A DNA stretch of 64,000 nucleotides, taken from contig NZ_CP059560.1 of assembly GCF_017894385.1 (NCBI RefSeq), positions 5,030,501 through 5,094,500 on the forward strand. Direction: 5' to 3'. This document shows positions 20,441-27,748 of the stretch, piece by piece. The notes under the pieces are model-generated. The model worked only from the letters and a program-made list of their open reading frames with translations. It did no database searches and had not been told where the DNA came from. Every line of letters begins with the position of its first letter. Within the stretch, counting starts at the first letter, position 1. This DNA comes from Aromatoleum petrolei (lineage in GTDB: Bacteria; Pseudomonadota; Gammaproteobacteria; Burkholderiales; Rhodocyclaceae). The position numbers and the translations under genes were made by a program.

Positions 20441-20758
20441 ATGACGATCAAGATACTGTTGTGGTGCGATGATCTGGTTAACCGGATGCGCCTCGAGTCC
20501 GAGTGGAAGGCCATGGGTGCGACCATGCTCAAGAAGCGCGGCACGGAAGCGCCCGACTGCATCGTAGTGGATCTTGCGGTGCGTAAGGCGTGCGAGCACA
20601 TCACGCAGTTGCGCGCGAAGTTTCCCGAAATCGATATCATCGTTTTCGGACCGCAATATGACCCCGAGGCCTTCGAGGCGGCAAAGCGGGCCGGAGCAAC
20701 CGAGGTCGCAGCACGCGGATCGATCGTCGAGCGAGTGACCCGTCGCTTTCCGAAGTGA
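20441..20758 (+). CDS. Degenerate receiver-like domain protein
   Basis: A 105-residue stand-alone alpha/beta protein resembling a CheY receiver. An acidic pair D10-D11 and a possible acceptor D44 at the end of strand 3 (CIVVDLA) are present. The conserved Thr/Ser after strand 4 is replaced (IIVFGPQ) and no clear strand-5 lysine is seen (EVAARGS). It may therefore be a pseudo-receiver that signals by protein contact. GGAGGATAGGGG precedes the ATG. It starts 38 bases after fbpB and is likely co-transcribed with it. Role unknown. Confidence 0.7.
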   Translation: MTIKILLWCDDLVNRMRLESEWKAMGATMLKKRGTEAPDCIVVDLAVRKACEHITQLRAKFPEIDIIVFGPQYDPEAFEAAKRAGATEVAARGSIVERVTRRFPK

Positions 20759-20788
20759 ACGACGCGCCACAAGACCAGGATGCCCTCA

Positions 20789-20813
20789 GCGCCCACTGCA
20801 GGCGCGACTTTTT
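20789..20813 (+). terminator. Possible weak terminator after the receiver-like gene
   Basis: A short GCGCC/GGCGC hairpin followed by GACTTTTT lies 30 bases past the stop. The five-base stem is short for an efficient terminator. Confidence 0.4.
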
Positions 20814-20860
20814 GAGCAAGAACAAGAGCGTGCAAGCCCGAACGATGGGATAATTCGACA

Positions 20861-21259
20861 ATGAATGCACCGCAATCGACTTCTCCGCGTCGTCGCCTGC
20901 AGGAACTGCTGGCGATTCCGGACAACCAGCGCTCCGACGCCGAATGGGACGAGCTCAACGAGCTCGAGATCAGCCTCGCCCCTGGAAATCGGGAGGGCGC
21001 GCCCGACCCGAACCTAAGGCGCCCGACGCCATCAACCGGACTGGGCGTCAAGCCGGCCCGTGGGCCGCGGCCAGGAGGTCGGCAACAAAAGCAAGGCGGA
21101 CAAGGCAAGCCTCCTACGCAGCAAAAGCCCGCGGGTCCACCCAAGAATGTCGCGCCGGCAATTGCAGCCGGAGACGAGGCGCCGGCCAAGAAGCCTGCGC
21201 GCAAGTTCCGCAAGCGTTCCCCGAAGCCGAACACGACACCAACCCCGCAATCAGAGTAA
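20861..21259 (+). CDS. Small basic low-complexity protein, unrecognised
   Basis: A 132-residue protein with no family I recognise. The first ~45 residues look folded and helical (RRLQELLAIPDNQRSDAEWDELNELE, beginning MNAPQSTSPRR). The remainder is Pro/Gly/Lys/Arg-rich and probably disordered, ending in a strongly basic patch (KKPARKFRKRSPK). This composition suits nucleic-acid or ribosome contact, but that is a guess. A -10-like GATAAT ends six bases before the ATG and no ribosome site is visible. A strong terminator follows. Confidence 0.65.
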   Translation: MNAPQSTSPRRRLQELLAIPDNQRSDAEWDELNELEISLAPGNREGAPDPNLRRPTPSTGLGVKPARGPRPGGRQQKQGGQGKPPTQQKPAGPPKNVAPAIAAGDEAPAKKPARKFRKRSPKPNTTPTPQSE

Positions 21260-21307
21260 AGCTGCCGGTCCGCAGCCGACTCATTTCGGGCGCGTTGCGG
21301 GCGGATA

Positions 21308-21352
21308 GAAAAAACGACGCTTTCCGGTTTGGCCGGAAGGCGTCGCTTTTTA
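21308..21352. terminator. Bidirectional terminator between the basic-protein gene and fbpA
   Basis: A long hairpin (CGACGCTTTCCGG / CCGGAAGGCGTCG, one mismatch) is flanked by an A run on the left and a T run on the right. It can end transcripts from both convergent genes. Confidence 0.88.
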
Positions 21353-21411
21353 TCCTTCTCGCTTTTCTCGAAAATCAGTCTGCGACGGGGTCGTCGCCGC
21401 AGACTGGACGA

Positions 21412-22431
21412 TCAGCGGAAGCCAGCGCGGTCGTAGATCTTCTGCGCTTCAGCGGTCGTACTGGCGAGCTCGCCGATGGGCAGCGTGTCCGCCTTGAACT
21501 TGCCAAGCGTGTCGAGCGCCGGGTTGCTCACCTTGACGTTCGCGACGACAGGCCACTCGTTATTGCCGTTGGCGAAGTAGGCCTGCGCCTCATCCGACGC
21601 CAGGTACTCGAGGAATTTCACCGCAGCGCCCTTGTTCGGAGCGTTCTTCAGCATGCCCGCGCCCGAAATGTTGATGTGCGTGCCCCAAGTCTTCTGGTTC
21701 GGCCAGACCGTCCCGATCTTGGCGACCACGGCCTTGTCCTCGGGTTTGTCCGAGTTCATCAGGCGCGCAAGATAATAGGTGTTGGCGATCGTTACGCCGC
21801 ACTCGCCGGCCGCGACTGCCTTGATCTGGTCGGTATCGCCCCCCTTCGGAGCCCGAGCGAAATTCGCGACGACGTTCTTTGCCCAGTTTTCGGTCGCTTC
21901 GACACCATTGTGTTTGACCAGAGCCGCTCCCAGGGAAACGTTGTACGGGTGGCTGCCAGAGCGGGAGCAAACCTTGCCCTTGAGTGCAGGGGAGGCGAGA
22001 CTTTCATAAGTCTGCACATCGTCCGCCTTCACGGAATCCTTGTTGTACACGATCACGCGGGCGCGCGTCGAATAGGCGTACCAATTTGCCGCACGCAGAT
22101 GCGCGGGAATGCGTTCTTCCAGCACCTTGGATTTCACCGGAGCAAAGATGCCCAACTCGTCAGCCTTGGCCAGGCGCGACGCATCGACGGTGATGAAGAC
22201 GTCAGCCGGGCTGTTCGCACCCTCATTCCGGATACGCTCGAGCAGCTCGTCTTCCTTGGCCTCTATCCGGTTGATCTTGATCCCGGTCTGCTTCGTGAAG
22301 TTCGAATACAAGGCCTCGTCGGTCTGGTAGTGGCGCGCGGAGTACAGATTCAGCTCCGTGTCCGCAGCGATGGCCTGGCCGGACAGGGCGCCGATGCCGG
22401 TGAGGATGGAGGCGATAAGCGTCTTTTTCAT
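21412..22431 (-). CDS. fbpA: Periplasmic ferric iron-binding protein of an ABC importer
   Basis: A 339-residue solute-binding protein with a Sec signal peptide (cleavage near AIA-AD, residues 21-23). Iron-ligand candidates typical of the FbpA/FutA group are visible: Tyr in NLYSARHYQTD and the paired Tyr in ANTYYLARL. The start at 22431 begins the signal peptide, and AAGGAAC lies eight bases upstream. The gene is convergent with fbpB and the two small genes, and divergent from a DUF2325 gene across Fur-like palindromes. Confidence 0.93.
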   Translation of the reverse strand: MKKTLIASILTGIGALSGQAIAADTELNLYSARHYQTDEALYSNFTKQTGIKINRIEAKEDELLERIRNEGANSPADVFITVDASRLAKADELGIFAPVKSKVLEERIPAHLRAANWYAYSTRARVIVYNKDSVKADDVQTYESLASPALKGKVCSRSGSHPYNVSLGAALVKHNGVEATENWAKNVVANFARAPKGGDTDQIKAVAAGECGVTIANTYYLARLMNSDKPEDKAVVAKIGTVWPNQKTWGTHINISGAGMLKNAPNKGAAVKFLEYLASDEAQAYFANGNNEWPVVANVKVSNPALDTLGKFKADTLPIGELASTTAEAQKIYDRAGFR

Positions 22432-22475
22432 CGGGAGGTTCCTTGGTTCGTCATGAGGTGATGGCGCAATACTAT

Positions 22476-22490
22476 CGAGAATAATTCGCA
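22476..22490. promoter_or_regulatory. Fur-box-like site proximal to fbpA
   Basis: CGAGAATAATTCGCA is a 7-1-7 dyad with mismatches that matches the common proteobacterial Fur half-site pattern (GCGAAT/ATTCTC). It lies 45 bases upstream of the fbpA start, a position suited to repression. Confidence 0.65.
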
Positions 22491-22522
22491 GTTGCAAATG
22501 CTTCCCATTGCAGGCAGTATTG

Positions 22523-22539
22523 TTGCGAATGATTCGCAA
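22523..22539. promoter_or_regulatory. Perfect Fur-box palindrome in the fbpA/DUF2325 divergent region
   Basis: TTGCGAATGATTCGCAA is a perfect 8-1-8 palindrome of the Fur-box type. It lies 17 bases before the DUF2325 start and about 90 bases upstream of fbpA. With the neighbouring site it predicts iron-dependent repression of both genes. Confidence 0.75.
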
Positions 22540-22556
22540 TACTGACGGAGAAAGAG

Positions 22557-22886
22557 ATGGACGCACTGATCGTGGGAGCCGATCGCCTCGGCAACATCCC
22601 GAATGTCTTGTCGGAATTCGGGATCCGTATCGCCGGGCACGTAAGCGGCCGGGAAACAGCCCATCAGCGCCGCACCGCCACGCTACCCGCGGGCATAGAA
22701 ATGGTGATCCTCTTTACCGACTTCCTCGGCCACAACGTGATGCAGCGCTTCCGTGAAGCCGCCAGCAAGGAAGGCGCCGCGGTCGTATGCTGCCGACGAT
22801 CCGTGTGTGCTCTTCAGCAGGCCCTCGGAAAACGGGTGGACAAGAGCAATTGCGCGGCGTGCGGTGCTGGTTGCAGCAAGCACTGA
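22557..22886 (+). CDS. DUF2325 family Cys-rich protein
   Basis: A 109-residue protein with the DUF2325 opening MDALIVGADRLGNIP. It ends in a cysteine-rich tail: CC at 77-78, a nearby Cys (RRSVC), and a terminal NCAACGAGCSKH (CX2CX3C). These Cys/His residues could bind iron, zinc or a cluster. A GGAG ribosome site precedes the ATG. A perfect Fur-type palindrome overlaps the expected promoter, so it should be induced under iron limitation together with fbpA. Function unknown. Confidence 0.82.
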   Translation: MDALIVGADRLGNIPNVLSEFGIRIAGHVSGRETAHQRRTATLPAGIEMVILFTDFLGHNVMQRFREAASKEGAAVVCCRRSVCALQQALGKRVDKSNCAACGAGCSKH

Positions 22887-22918
22887 AGCGTCACGGAGGA
22901 GGGCGCCTGCCGTGCTAC

Positions 22919-23812
22919 TTACAGACAGGCGAATTCGATGACGTCGTGGCTTTCCGAAGACGGCCTGCCAAGGGCGATACGCCCCCGCTTTCGCAGGACA
23001 ACTTCCTCGTGCGACAGCACGAACTCGCGTTCTCCGTCAATGGCGACGAAAGTGCCGTTGCTGCTCCGGTCGACAAGTACGAACTTGTCGCCACGCAGTT
23101 CGATGTAGGCGTGCTCCCGGGAAGCCCGGGTGTCCGTGACGCGGATTTCCGACGAGCTTCCACGTCCCAGCCTTGCGCTGGGCGCCTGGGCGTTCAGGAT
23201 CAGCGAGCGGTCGGCAATGCTCAGCTGCAACTCAACGGCGTCTTCGGCATCGAGTTGTACGCCTTGAACTACGGTCAGATCACCCGCAGATTCACATACC
23301 AACTCGAACGGCGCGGTCAGCCGCGACACGCCCCGCAGGCTCCTGCTCTGGAGCGGATGCATGAGATTGCGCCATTCAGGCTTCAACTCATGCACGCTTT
23401 GTTCCGACGCGATCGCACGCCCAGGGGTGGCCAATTCGAGCAGACGTGCCGCCACGTTTACAGTGTCCCCGAAGACATCGTCCTCGCTGACGATCACAGT
23501 ACCCGTATGGAACGCGACACGAACCGCCATCTTCTGCCCGGACAGGCGCGGCAGATCCTGAACGACGTAGTGAATTCGTATGGCGGCCTCGGGCGCATCG
23601 TTTACGTCGGAAAAGACGGCGAGCAGCCCATCCCCCGTGTTCTTGATCACTCGGCCGCCACAAGCCTGGATTTCCTGTCGCATCCCAAGAAGGCACTGCT
23701 CGACCACGCGAAAGGCGGCGGCGTCGCCCGCTCGCTCGTATAGCTGCGTGCTGCCGGCCAGGTCGGCAAAGAAAATAGTGCAGGTCTCGGGAAAGGCTTC
23801 GGGGACCGTCAT
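22919..23812 (-). CDS. Class III adenylate cyclase with C-terminal FHA domain
   Basis: A 297-residue soluble protein. The N-terminal cyclase domain is complete: metal aspartates D17 (FFADLAGST) and D61 (TGDGLLAVF), adenine-specifying K57 and D112 (DDVFG), and transition-state N119/R123 (VNVAARL). The C-terminal FHA domain (~215-285) has LGRGSSSEIRV and SREH, expected to bind phosphothreonine. ATG at 23812 was chosen as it directly precedes the cyclase fold; a TTG at 23893 is possible. No ribosome site is visible, and a TATAAT ends six bases before the ATG. Confidence 0.87.
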   Translation of the reverse strand: MTVPEAFPETCTIFFADLAGSTQLYERAGDAAAFRVVEQCLLGMRQEIQACGGRVIKNTGDGLLAVFSDVNDAPEAAIRIHYVVQDLPRLSGQKMAVRVAFHTGTVIVSEDDVFGDTVNVAARLLELATPGRAIASEQSVHELKPEWRNLMHPLQSRSLRGVSRLTAPFELVCESAGDLTVVQGVQLDAEDAVELQLSIADRSLILNAQAPSARLGRGSSSEIRVTDTRASREHAYIELRGDKFVLVDRSSNGTFVAIDGEREFVLSHEEVVLRKRGRIALGRPSSESHDVIEFACL

Positions 23813-23874
23813 TATTTCATTATAAAGAAAGGCAGGCTTGCGCGACGCACAATCGAGCCCGGAATCTGGCAGAT

Positions 23875-23904
23875 TTGGGAGCGGTTGATGCAATCCGCTA
23901 TAAT
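23875..23904 (+). promoter_or_regulatory. Predicted promoter for infA2
   Basis: TTGGGA and TATAAT spaced by 18 bases. Initiation near 23911 would give a 5' leader of about 250 bases before infA2. The 352-base stretch between the cyclase and infA2 otherwise holds no gene I can support. Confidence 0.5.
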
Positions 23905-24164
23905 TTGATTATTCAAGTTCCGGGTCGGAATCCCGTTCTGGCTCATTCTCTGCTGGTTGTCACGGTCATTCCCGGCGTCGCAGCGAAAGCGTCATCGTCT
24001 TCGGATTCTGCATATTTCCGATTGTCCGGATCGTTCCTGTGCCGCGCACTGTACGCGATCGGGGCAGAACGCCGTGCGACGGACGATGGTGGTACGGGAT
24101 GGTGCCGGGAGTTTCGGCTTTGACCGTCGCGCGGCCGGGCATTGCCTGTTTTCGAGGAGTTGAA

Positions 24165-24434
24165 ATGGCGAAGGAAGAACTGCTGGAAATGGAGGGCGTT
24201 GTAAATGAAGTGCTTCCCGATACGCGCTTTCGCGTGACGCTTGAGAACGGCGTGGAAGTCCAGGCTTACGCTTCGGGCAAGATGCGCAAGCACCGCATCC
24301 GCATTCTTGCCGGCGACCGGGTGAGTGTCGAGCTGTCACCCTACGACCTGACGAAAGCGCGCATCAGCTTCCGCCACAAGGAAGAGCGAAGCGACGCACC
24401 CCCTCCGCCTCCGCGTCAGTACCGCGGCCGCTGA
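24165..24434 (+). CDS. infA: Translation initiation factor IF-1, second paralogue with C-terminal tail
   Basis: An 89-residue S1/OB-fold protein that binds the ribosomal A site during initiation. The core ([39 protein letters not shown]) is IF-1. It is longer than the canonical 72 residues by a Pro/Arg tail ([14 protein letters not shown]). Betaproteobacteria commonly carry a second infA outside the ribosomal protein operons, and this isolated gene fits that paralogue. GAGGAG precedes the ATG. The long leader hints at post-transcriptional or cold-related control, which is inference. Confidence 0.92.
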   Translation: MAKEELLEMEGVVNEVLPDTRFRVTLENGVEVQAYASGKMRKHRIRILAGDRVSVELSPYDLTKARISFRHKEERSDAPPPPPRQYRGR

Positions 24435-24609
24435 GCGCTCCGTTGCCTCAGGTGGGCAGGTAGGCGCACTTGCACACCTCGAAATGCGACGCGTCGCCAA
24501 ATATTCCGAAAGATCGCTCTGCCCCGTGTGACAGGCCCGCGGCCCATCCACTACGGCGGCGGCGGCTTGATTCTCAGACAAGAACGTCCGAATTTTGCGG
24601 CGCAAATCT

Positions 24610-25605
24610 CTAGCCGAAGAAGCGTCGCTCGGCTTGTTCTCCGACCGCCATCCCGGTCGCTTTGGCGCGCGACAGCAACTCCCAAAAATACCGGTACGAG
24701 GCCCGATCGTGGAGCTTGCCCTTGTGCTGGGTCGGCCCCCAGCCAACGGCCTGGGCATTGGCGAGAATTTCGACTGCGGCTTCGACCTCCGAGAAGTCCG
24801 GGCGCATCGCCTCGACGATGGGCCGAATCTGGTTCGGATGGATGCTCCACATGCGCAGATAGCCGAACTCGCGGCGTGCACGCTCGGCATCCCCGCGTAT
24901 GTAATCGAGATCCTTCAGCTCCGTGGTGACGTTGTGGGACGGGACGACGCCATTGCCGAGCGCCGCGGCGGCAATCTCGACTTTGGCGCGGACCACCAAG
25001 GGGTGCGTAAATTGCCCCGGGCTGGTCATCGCGCTTCCCGGGATCGCTCCATGATGTCCGGACACGAAATCCATGAGCCCGAAGTCGAGTGACTCGACAC
25101 TGTCCAGGGCGGCTATTTCCCATGCTTCGCGCAGCGCCCCATGCGTCTCGATCAGCACGTGCACCGGAATCGCCTTGTCTATTCCGTGCGACGCCTCGAT
25201 CGCGCGCAACGCGCGTATCTGCTCCGCTGCGTCGCTCGCGGAGCGGACTTTGGGAAGTGTGACGAAGGCCAGAGAGCGCCCCGCCAGCCTCACAAGAATT
25301 TCGAGATCCTGCTGCCAGTGCTCGTGGGTGATGTCATGGATGCGTGCGCCGACCCGACCAAAACGATTGTCCTTTGACAGAATCAGTTCGGCCGCCATCG
25401 TTGCATGTTCGGCCTCGGCGCCGGCATGCGCGCCGTCCTCGCAGTCGCACGTCACGTCGAAGATCGGTCCGAGCTCCTGCTGCAGTTGCAGGGCCTTTCG
25501 CATGAGCTTCTCCGAGCCCGCGTAGTGGTCGACGGCGGGTAGCGCCGGGAAGGGTTTCTCTCCGGCGAAAAGAACGTCGGCAGGATGTTGCATGGTTTTG
25601 TCCAT
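24610..25605 (-). CDS. HpcH/HpaI aldolase / CitE-like CoA-ester lyase
   Basis: A 331-residue TIM-barrel protein of the CitE/malyl-CoA lyase superfamily. The metal-site acidic segments are present (VTCDCEDGAHAG; IETHGAL; FGLMDFVSGHHGAI), and the C-terminal part has WSIHPNQIRPI. Relatives cleave or form citramalyl-, malyl- or citryl-CoA type esters; the exact substrate cannot be read here. It follows mdh on the same strand behind a strong terminator, an arrangement I associate with other betaproteobacteria. The 175 bases beyond its stop hold no convincing gene. Confidence 0.88.
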   Translation of the reverse strand: MDKTMQHPADVLFAGEKPFPALPAVDHYAGSEKLMRKALQLQQELGPIFDVTCDCEDGAHAGAEAEHATMAAELILSKDNRFGRVGARIHDITHEHWQQDLEILVRLAGRSLAFVTLPKVRSASDAAEQIRALRAIEASHGIDKAIPVHVLIETHGALREAWEIAALDSVESLDFGLMDFVSGHHGAIPGSAMTSPGQFTHPLVVRAKVEIAAAALGNGVVPSHNVTTELKDLDYIRGDAERARREFGYLRMWSIHPNQIRPIVEAMRPDFSEVEAAVEILANAQAVGWGPTQHKGKLHDRASYRYFWELLSRAKATGMAVGEQAERRFFG

Positions 25606-25644
25606 AAACGTGTCGAGGGTCCGATTCTGCGGAAACTGCTCGAC

Positions 25645-25678
25645 AAAAAAAAGCCGCGGCGCTCAGCCGCGGCTTTTC
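25645..25678 (-). terminator. Terminator after mdh
   Basis: A perfect nine-base GC stem (AGCCGCGGC / GCCGCGGCT) with a five-base loop, followed in the minus direction by a run of eight T. It lies between mdh and the CitE-like gene, so the latter either depends on readthrough or has its own promoter. Confidence 0.88.
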
Positions 25679-25700
25679 TTGCAAGCGTTGCGCCTGCGGA

Positions 25701-26690
25701 TTACTTCAGCATGTCGGCAACGGCCGCGCGCTCGTCTTCGAGCTCGGCGAGCGTCTTGTTGATCTTCTCGCGCGAGTACTCGTCGATCTCAAGCCCCTGG
25801 ATGATCTTGAATTCGCCGTTCTTGCACTCACAAGGGAAGCCGAACACGACGCCGGCCGGGATGCCGTAGGAGCCATCGGACGGAACACCCATGGTGACCC
25901 AGTCGTCGGAGCCGAGGGCCCAGTCGCGCATGTGGTCGATAGCGGCGTTCGCAGCCGAGGCGGCCGACGACAGGCCGCGTGCGTCGATGATCGCCGCGCC
26001 GCGCTTGCCGACGGTCGGCAGGAAGACGTCGTTGTTCCAGGCGTGGTCATTGACCAGCGCCTTCACCGCATCGCCGTTCGAGGTGCAGAAACGGTAATCG
26101 GCGTACATCGATGGCGAGTGGTTGCCCCACACGACCATCTTCTTCAGGCTCGAAACCGGGCGGCCGGTCTTGGCAGCAAGCTGTGACAGGGCGCGATTGT
26201 GATCCAGGCGCAGCATGCCATGATAATTATTCGGGTTGGTGCGGCCGACCTTCTTGGCTGCTGCGCCAGCAATGTATGCATTGGTGTTGCAGGGGTTGCC
26301 GACGACGAGGACCTTGACCGTCTCCTTGGCGTTCTCGGCAATCGCCTTGCCCTGAACGGTGAAGATCGCGCCGTTCGCGGTTAGGAGGTCAGCGCGTTCC
26401 ATGCCGGGGCCGCGCGGGCGGGCACCGACGAGCAAGCAGTAGTCCGCGTCCTTGAACGCGACATTCGGGTCGTCCGTTGCGACCATGCCGGCCAGCAGTG
26501 GGAACGCGCAGTCCTCGAGCTCCATCATGACGCCCTTGACCGCCTTCTGGGCTTGCGGCAGATCGAGCAGTTGCAGGATCACGGGCTGATCTTTGCCCAG
26601 CATTTCGCCGCTGGCGATACGGAACAGCAGGCTGTATCCGATCTGGCCGGCAGCGCCGGTGACGGCGACACGGACGGGGGCATTGCTCAT
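25701..26690 (-). CDS. mdh: Malate dehydrogenase
   Basis: A 329-residue NAD-dependent enzyme that interconverts malate and oxaloacetate. The dinucleotide motif [11 protein letters not shown] is at 11-21. Substrate-binding arginines lie in [14 protein letters not shown], and the catalytic His is in [13 protein letters not shown]. This is the cytosolic-MDH-like type common in betaproteobacteria, not the E. coli type. GAGGGAG precedes the ATG. It diverges from the GntR gene, sharing an operator-like palindrome. Confidence 0.97.
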   Translation of the reverse strand: MSNAPVRVAVTGAAGQIGYSLLFRIASGEMLGKDQPVILQLLDLPQAQKAVKGVMMELEDCAFPLLAGMVATDDPNVAFKDADYCLLVGARPRGPGMERADLLTANGAIFTVQGKAIAENAKETVKVLVVGNPCNTNAYIAGAAAKKVGRTNPNNYHGMLRLDHNRALSQLAAKTGRPVSSLKKMVVWGNHSPSMYADYRFCTSNGDAVKALVNDHAWNNDVFLPTVGKRGAAIIDARGLSSAASAANAAIDHMRDWALGSDDWVTMGVPSDGSYGIPAGVVFGFPCECKNGEFKIIQGLEIDEYSREKINKTLAELEDERAAVADMLK

Positions 26691-26840
26691 CTGAGTACTC
26701 CCTCTAAAGCGAATTGAAGAGACGACGGTTTTGATTGTAGATCTTGCGCCCGCGATTGCAGCTCGGCGTTCGACTATGGAAAGCGGGAAAGCGGTTTCCG
26801 GGGCGGGAGGATGGTAGAAGCAAGTCCGGTGCGTGTCAAT

Positions 26841-26869
26841 TAATGTCACTTGTCTTATATAAGACATTA
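26841..26869. promoter_or_regulatory. Nested palindromic operator between mdh and gntR
   Basis: TGTCTTATATAAGACA (26851-26866) is a perfect 16-base palindrome. An outer arm pair TAATGTC / GACATTA overlaps it, forming a second dyad. It sits over the -35 region of a candidate gntR promoter (GATAAT at 26874-26879). This is what one expects for autoregulation by the adjacent GntR protein. Confidence 0.7.
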
Positions 26870-26913
26870 GACTGATAATGGACGCTGGAAAAAATTTGTG
26901 ATGAAATGCGTCC

Positions 26914-27642
26914 ATGGCACAGGAATCCCCAACCTTCAGTCCGCTTTACCGGCAGATCAAGAGCTTGATTCTTCAGGCACTTGAGTCGGGCGAATGGCGT
27001 CCCGGGCAGGTGATTCCGAGCGAGCAGGAGCTCGCCTCGCGATTCAGCGTTTCTCAGGGGACGGTCCGCAAGGCGATCGACGAGATGGCCGCCGAGAATC
27101 TTCTCGTGCGCAAGCAGGGTAAAGGCACCTTCGTTGCATCCCACAACGATCCGCGAGCCCTTTTCCGTTTCCTGCGCCTCGTCCCGATGGATGGCGATCT
27201 CGCTCATCCGCAGAGCGTGCCGATGGACTGCTGGCGCGCCAAGGCGGGCCAGGAGGCTTCGCGCATGCTCGGCATCGAGCAGGGCGAGCCCATCATCATC
27301 GTGCGACGCCTGCTCAAATTCGCGCAAAAGCCGGTGGTCATCGACGAAATTTATCTCCCCGGCGAGATTTTTCAGGGCTTGACCCTTGAGGTGCTGCAGA
27401 GCTGGAACGGCTCGCTCTACAGCCTGTTCGAAACGCGCTTCGGACTGCGCATGATTCGCGCACAGGAGCGGATCCGTGCCGTGGCGGCCGACCGGTCGAC
27501 CAGCGAGACGCTGCGTGTACCGGAAGGCACGCCGCTCTTGTCGGTCGAGCGCGTCACATACACTTATGGCGATAAACCGGTCGAATGGCGGCGCGGCCTC
27601 TATTCCACGGCCGAGCATTTTTATCTGAATGAACTGAATTGA
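26914..27642 (+). CDS. GntR/HutC-family regulator with UTRA domain
   Basis: A 242-residue regulator. The N-terminal winged helix ([43 protein letters not shown]) matches the GntR fold. The C-terminal ~150 residues are a UTRA ligand-binding domain ([23 protein letters not shown]). It stands between divergent mdh and the sdh operon, and so is a likely regulator of this TCA-cycle cluster. The effector is unknown; a TCA intermediate is a reasonable guess. Confidence 0.9.
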   Translation: MAQESPTFSPLYRQIKSLILQALESGEWRPGQVIPSEQELASRFSVSQGTVRKAIDEMAAENLLVRKQGKGTFVASHNDPRALFRFLRLVPMDGDLAHPQSVPMDCWRAKAGQEASRMLGIEQGEPIIIVRRLLKFAQKPVVIDEIYLPGEIFQGLTLEVLQSWNGSLYSLFETRFGLRMIRAQERIRAVAADRSTSETLRVPEGTPLLSVERVTYTYGDKPVEWRRGLYSTAEHFYLNELN

Positions 27643-27654
27643 GCGCGTGGGGCG

Positions 27655-27683
27655 GCGGAATGAATAGCTTCCGCGTATATAAT
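27655..27683 (+). promoter_or_regulatory. sdhC promoter region with inverted repeat
   Basis: TATAAT at 27678-27683 is a good -10, about 65 bases before sdhC. Immediately upstream, GCGGAA-N8-TTCCGC forms a perfect inverted repeat where a -35 would lie; no -35 consensus is seen, suggesting dependence on an activator. Confidence 0.45.
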
Positions 27684-27748
27684 TCCCGCGCTTTGCAAGT
27701 TGGGAGAACCGCGTCGGGCAACCGTCGCTAAACTAGGGGTAAAACAAT

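Noticed and set aside
24039-24164. Upstream start extending infA2 by 42 residues
   Set aside because: The extra residues do not resemble IF-1, and the ATG at 24165 has a GAGGAG site and the canonical MAKEE start.
24435-24609. A possible small gene on the minus strand after the CitE-like gene, whose last codons read HFEVCKCAYLPT
   Set aside because: The frame is only ~40 codons from the previous stop and has no ATG, GTG or TTG start. It could be a remnant of a lost gene, but nothing confirms this.
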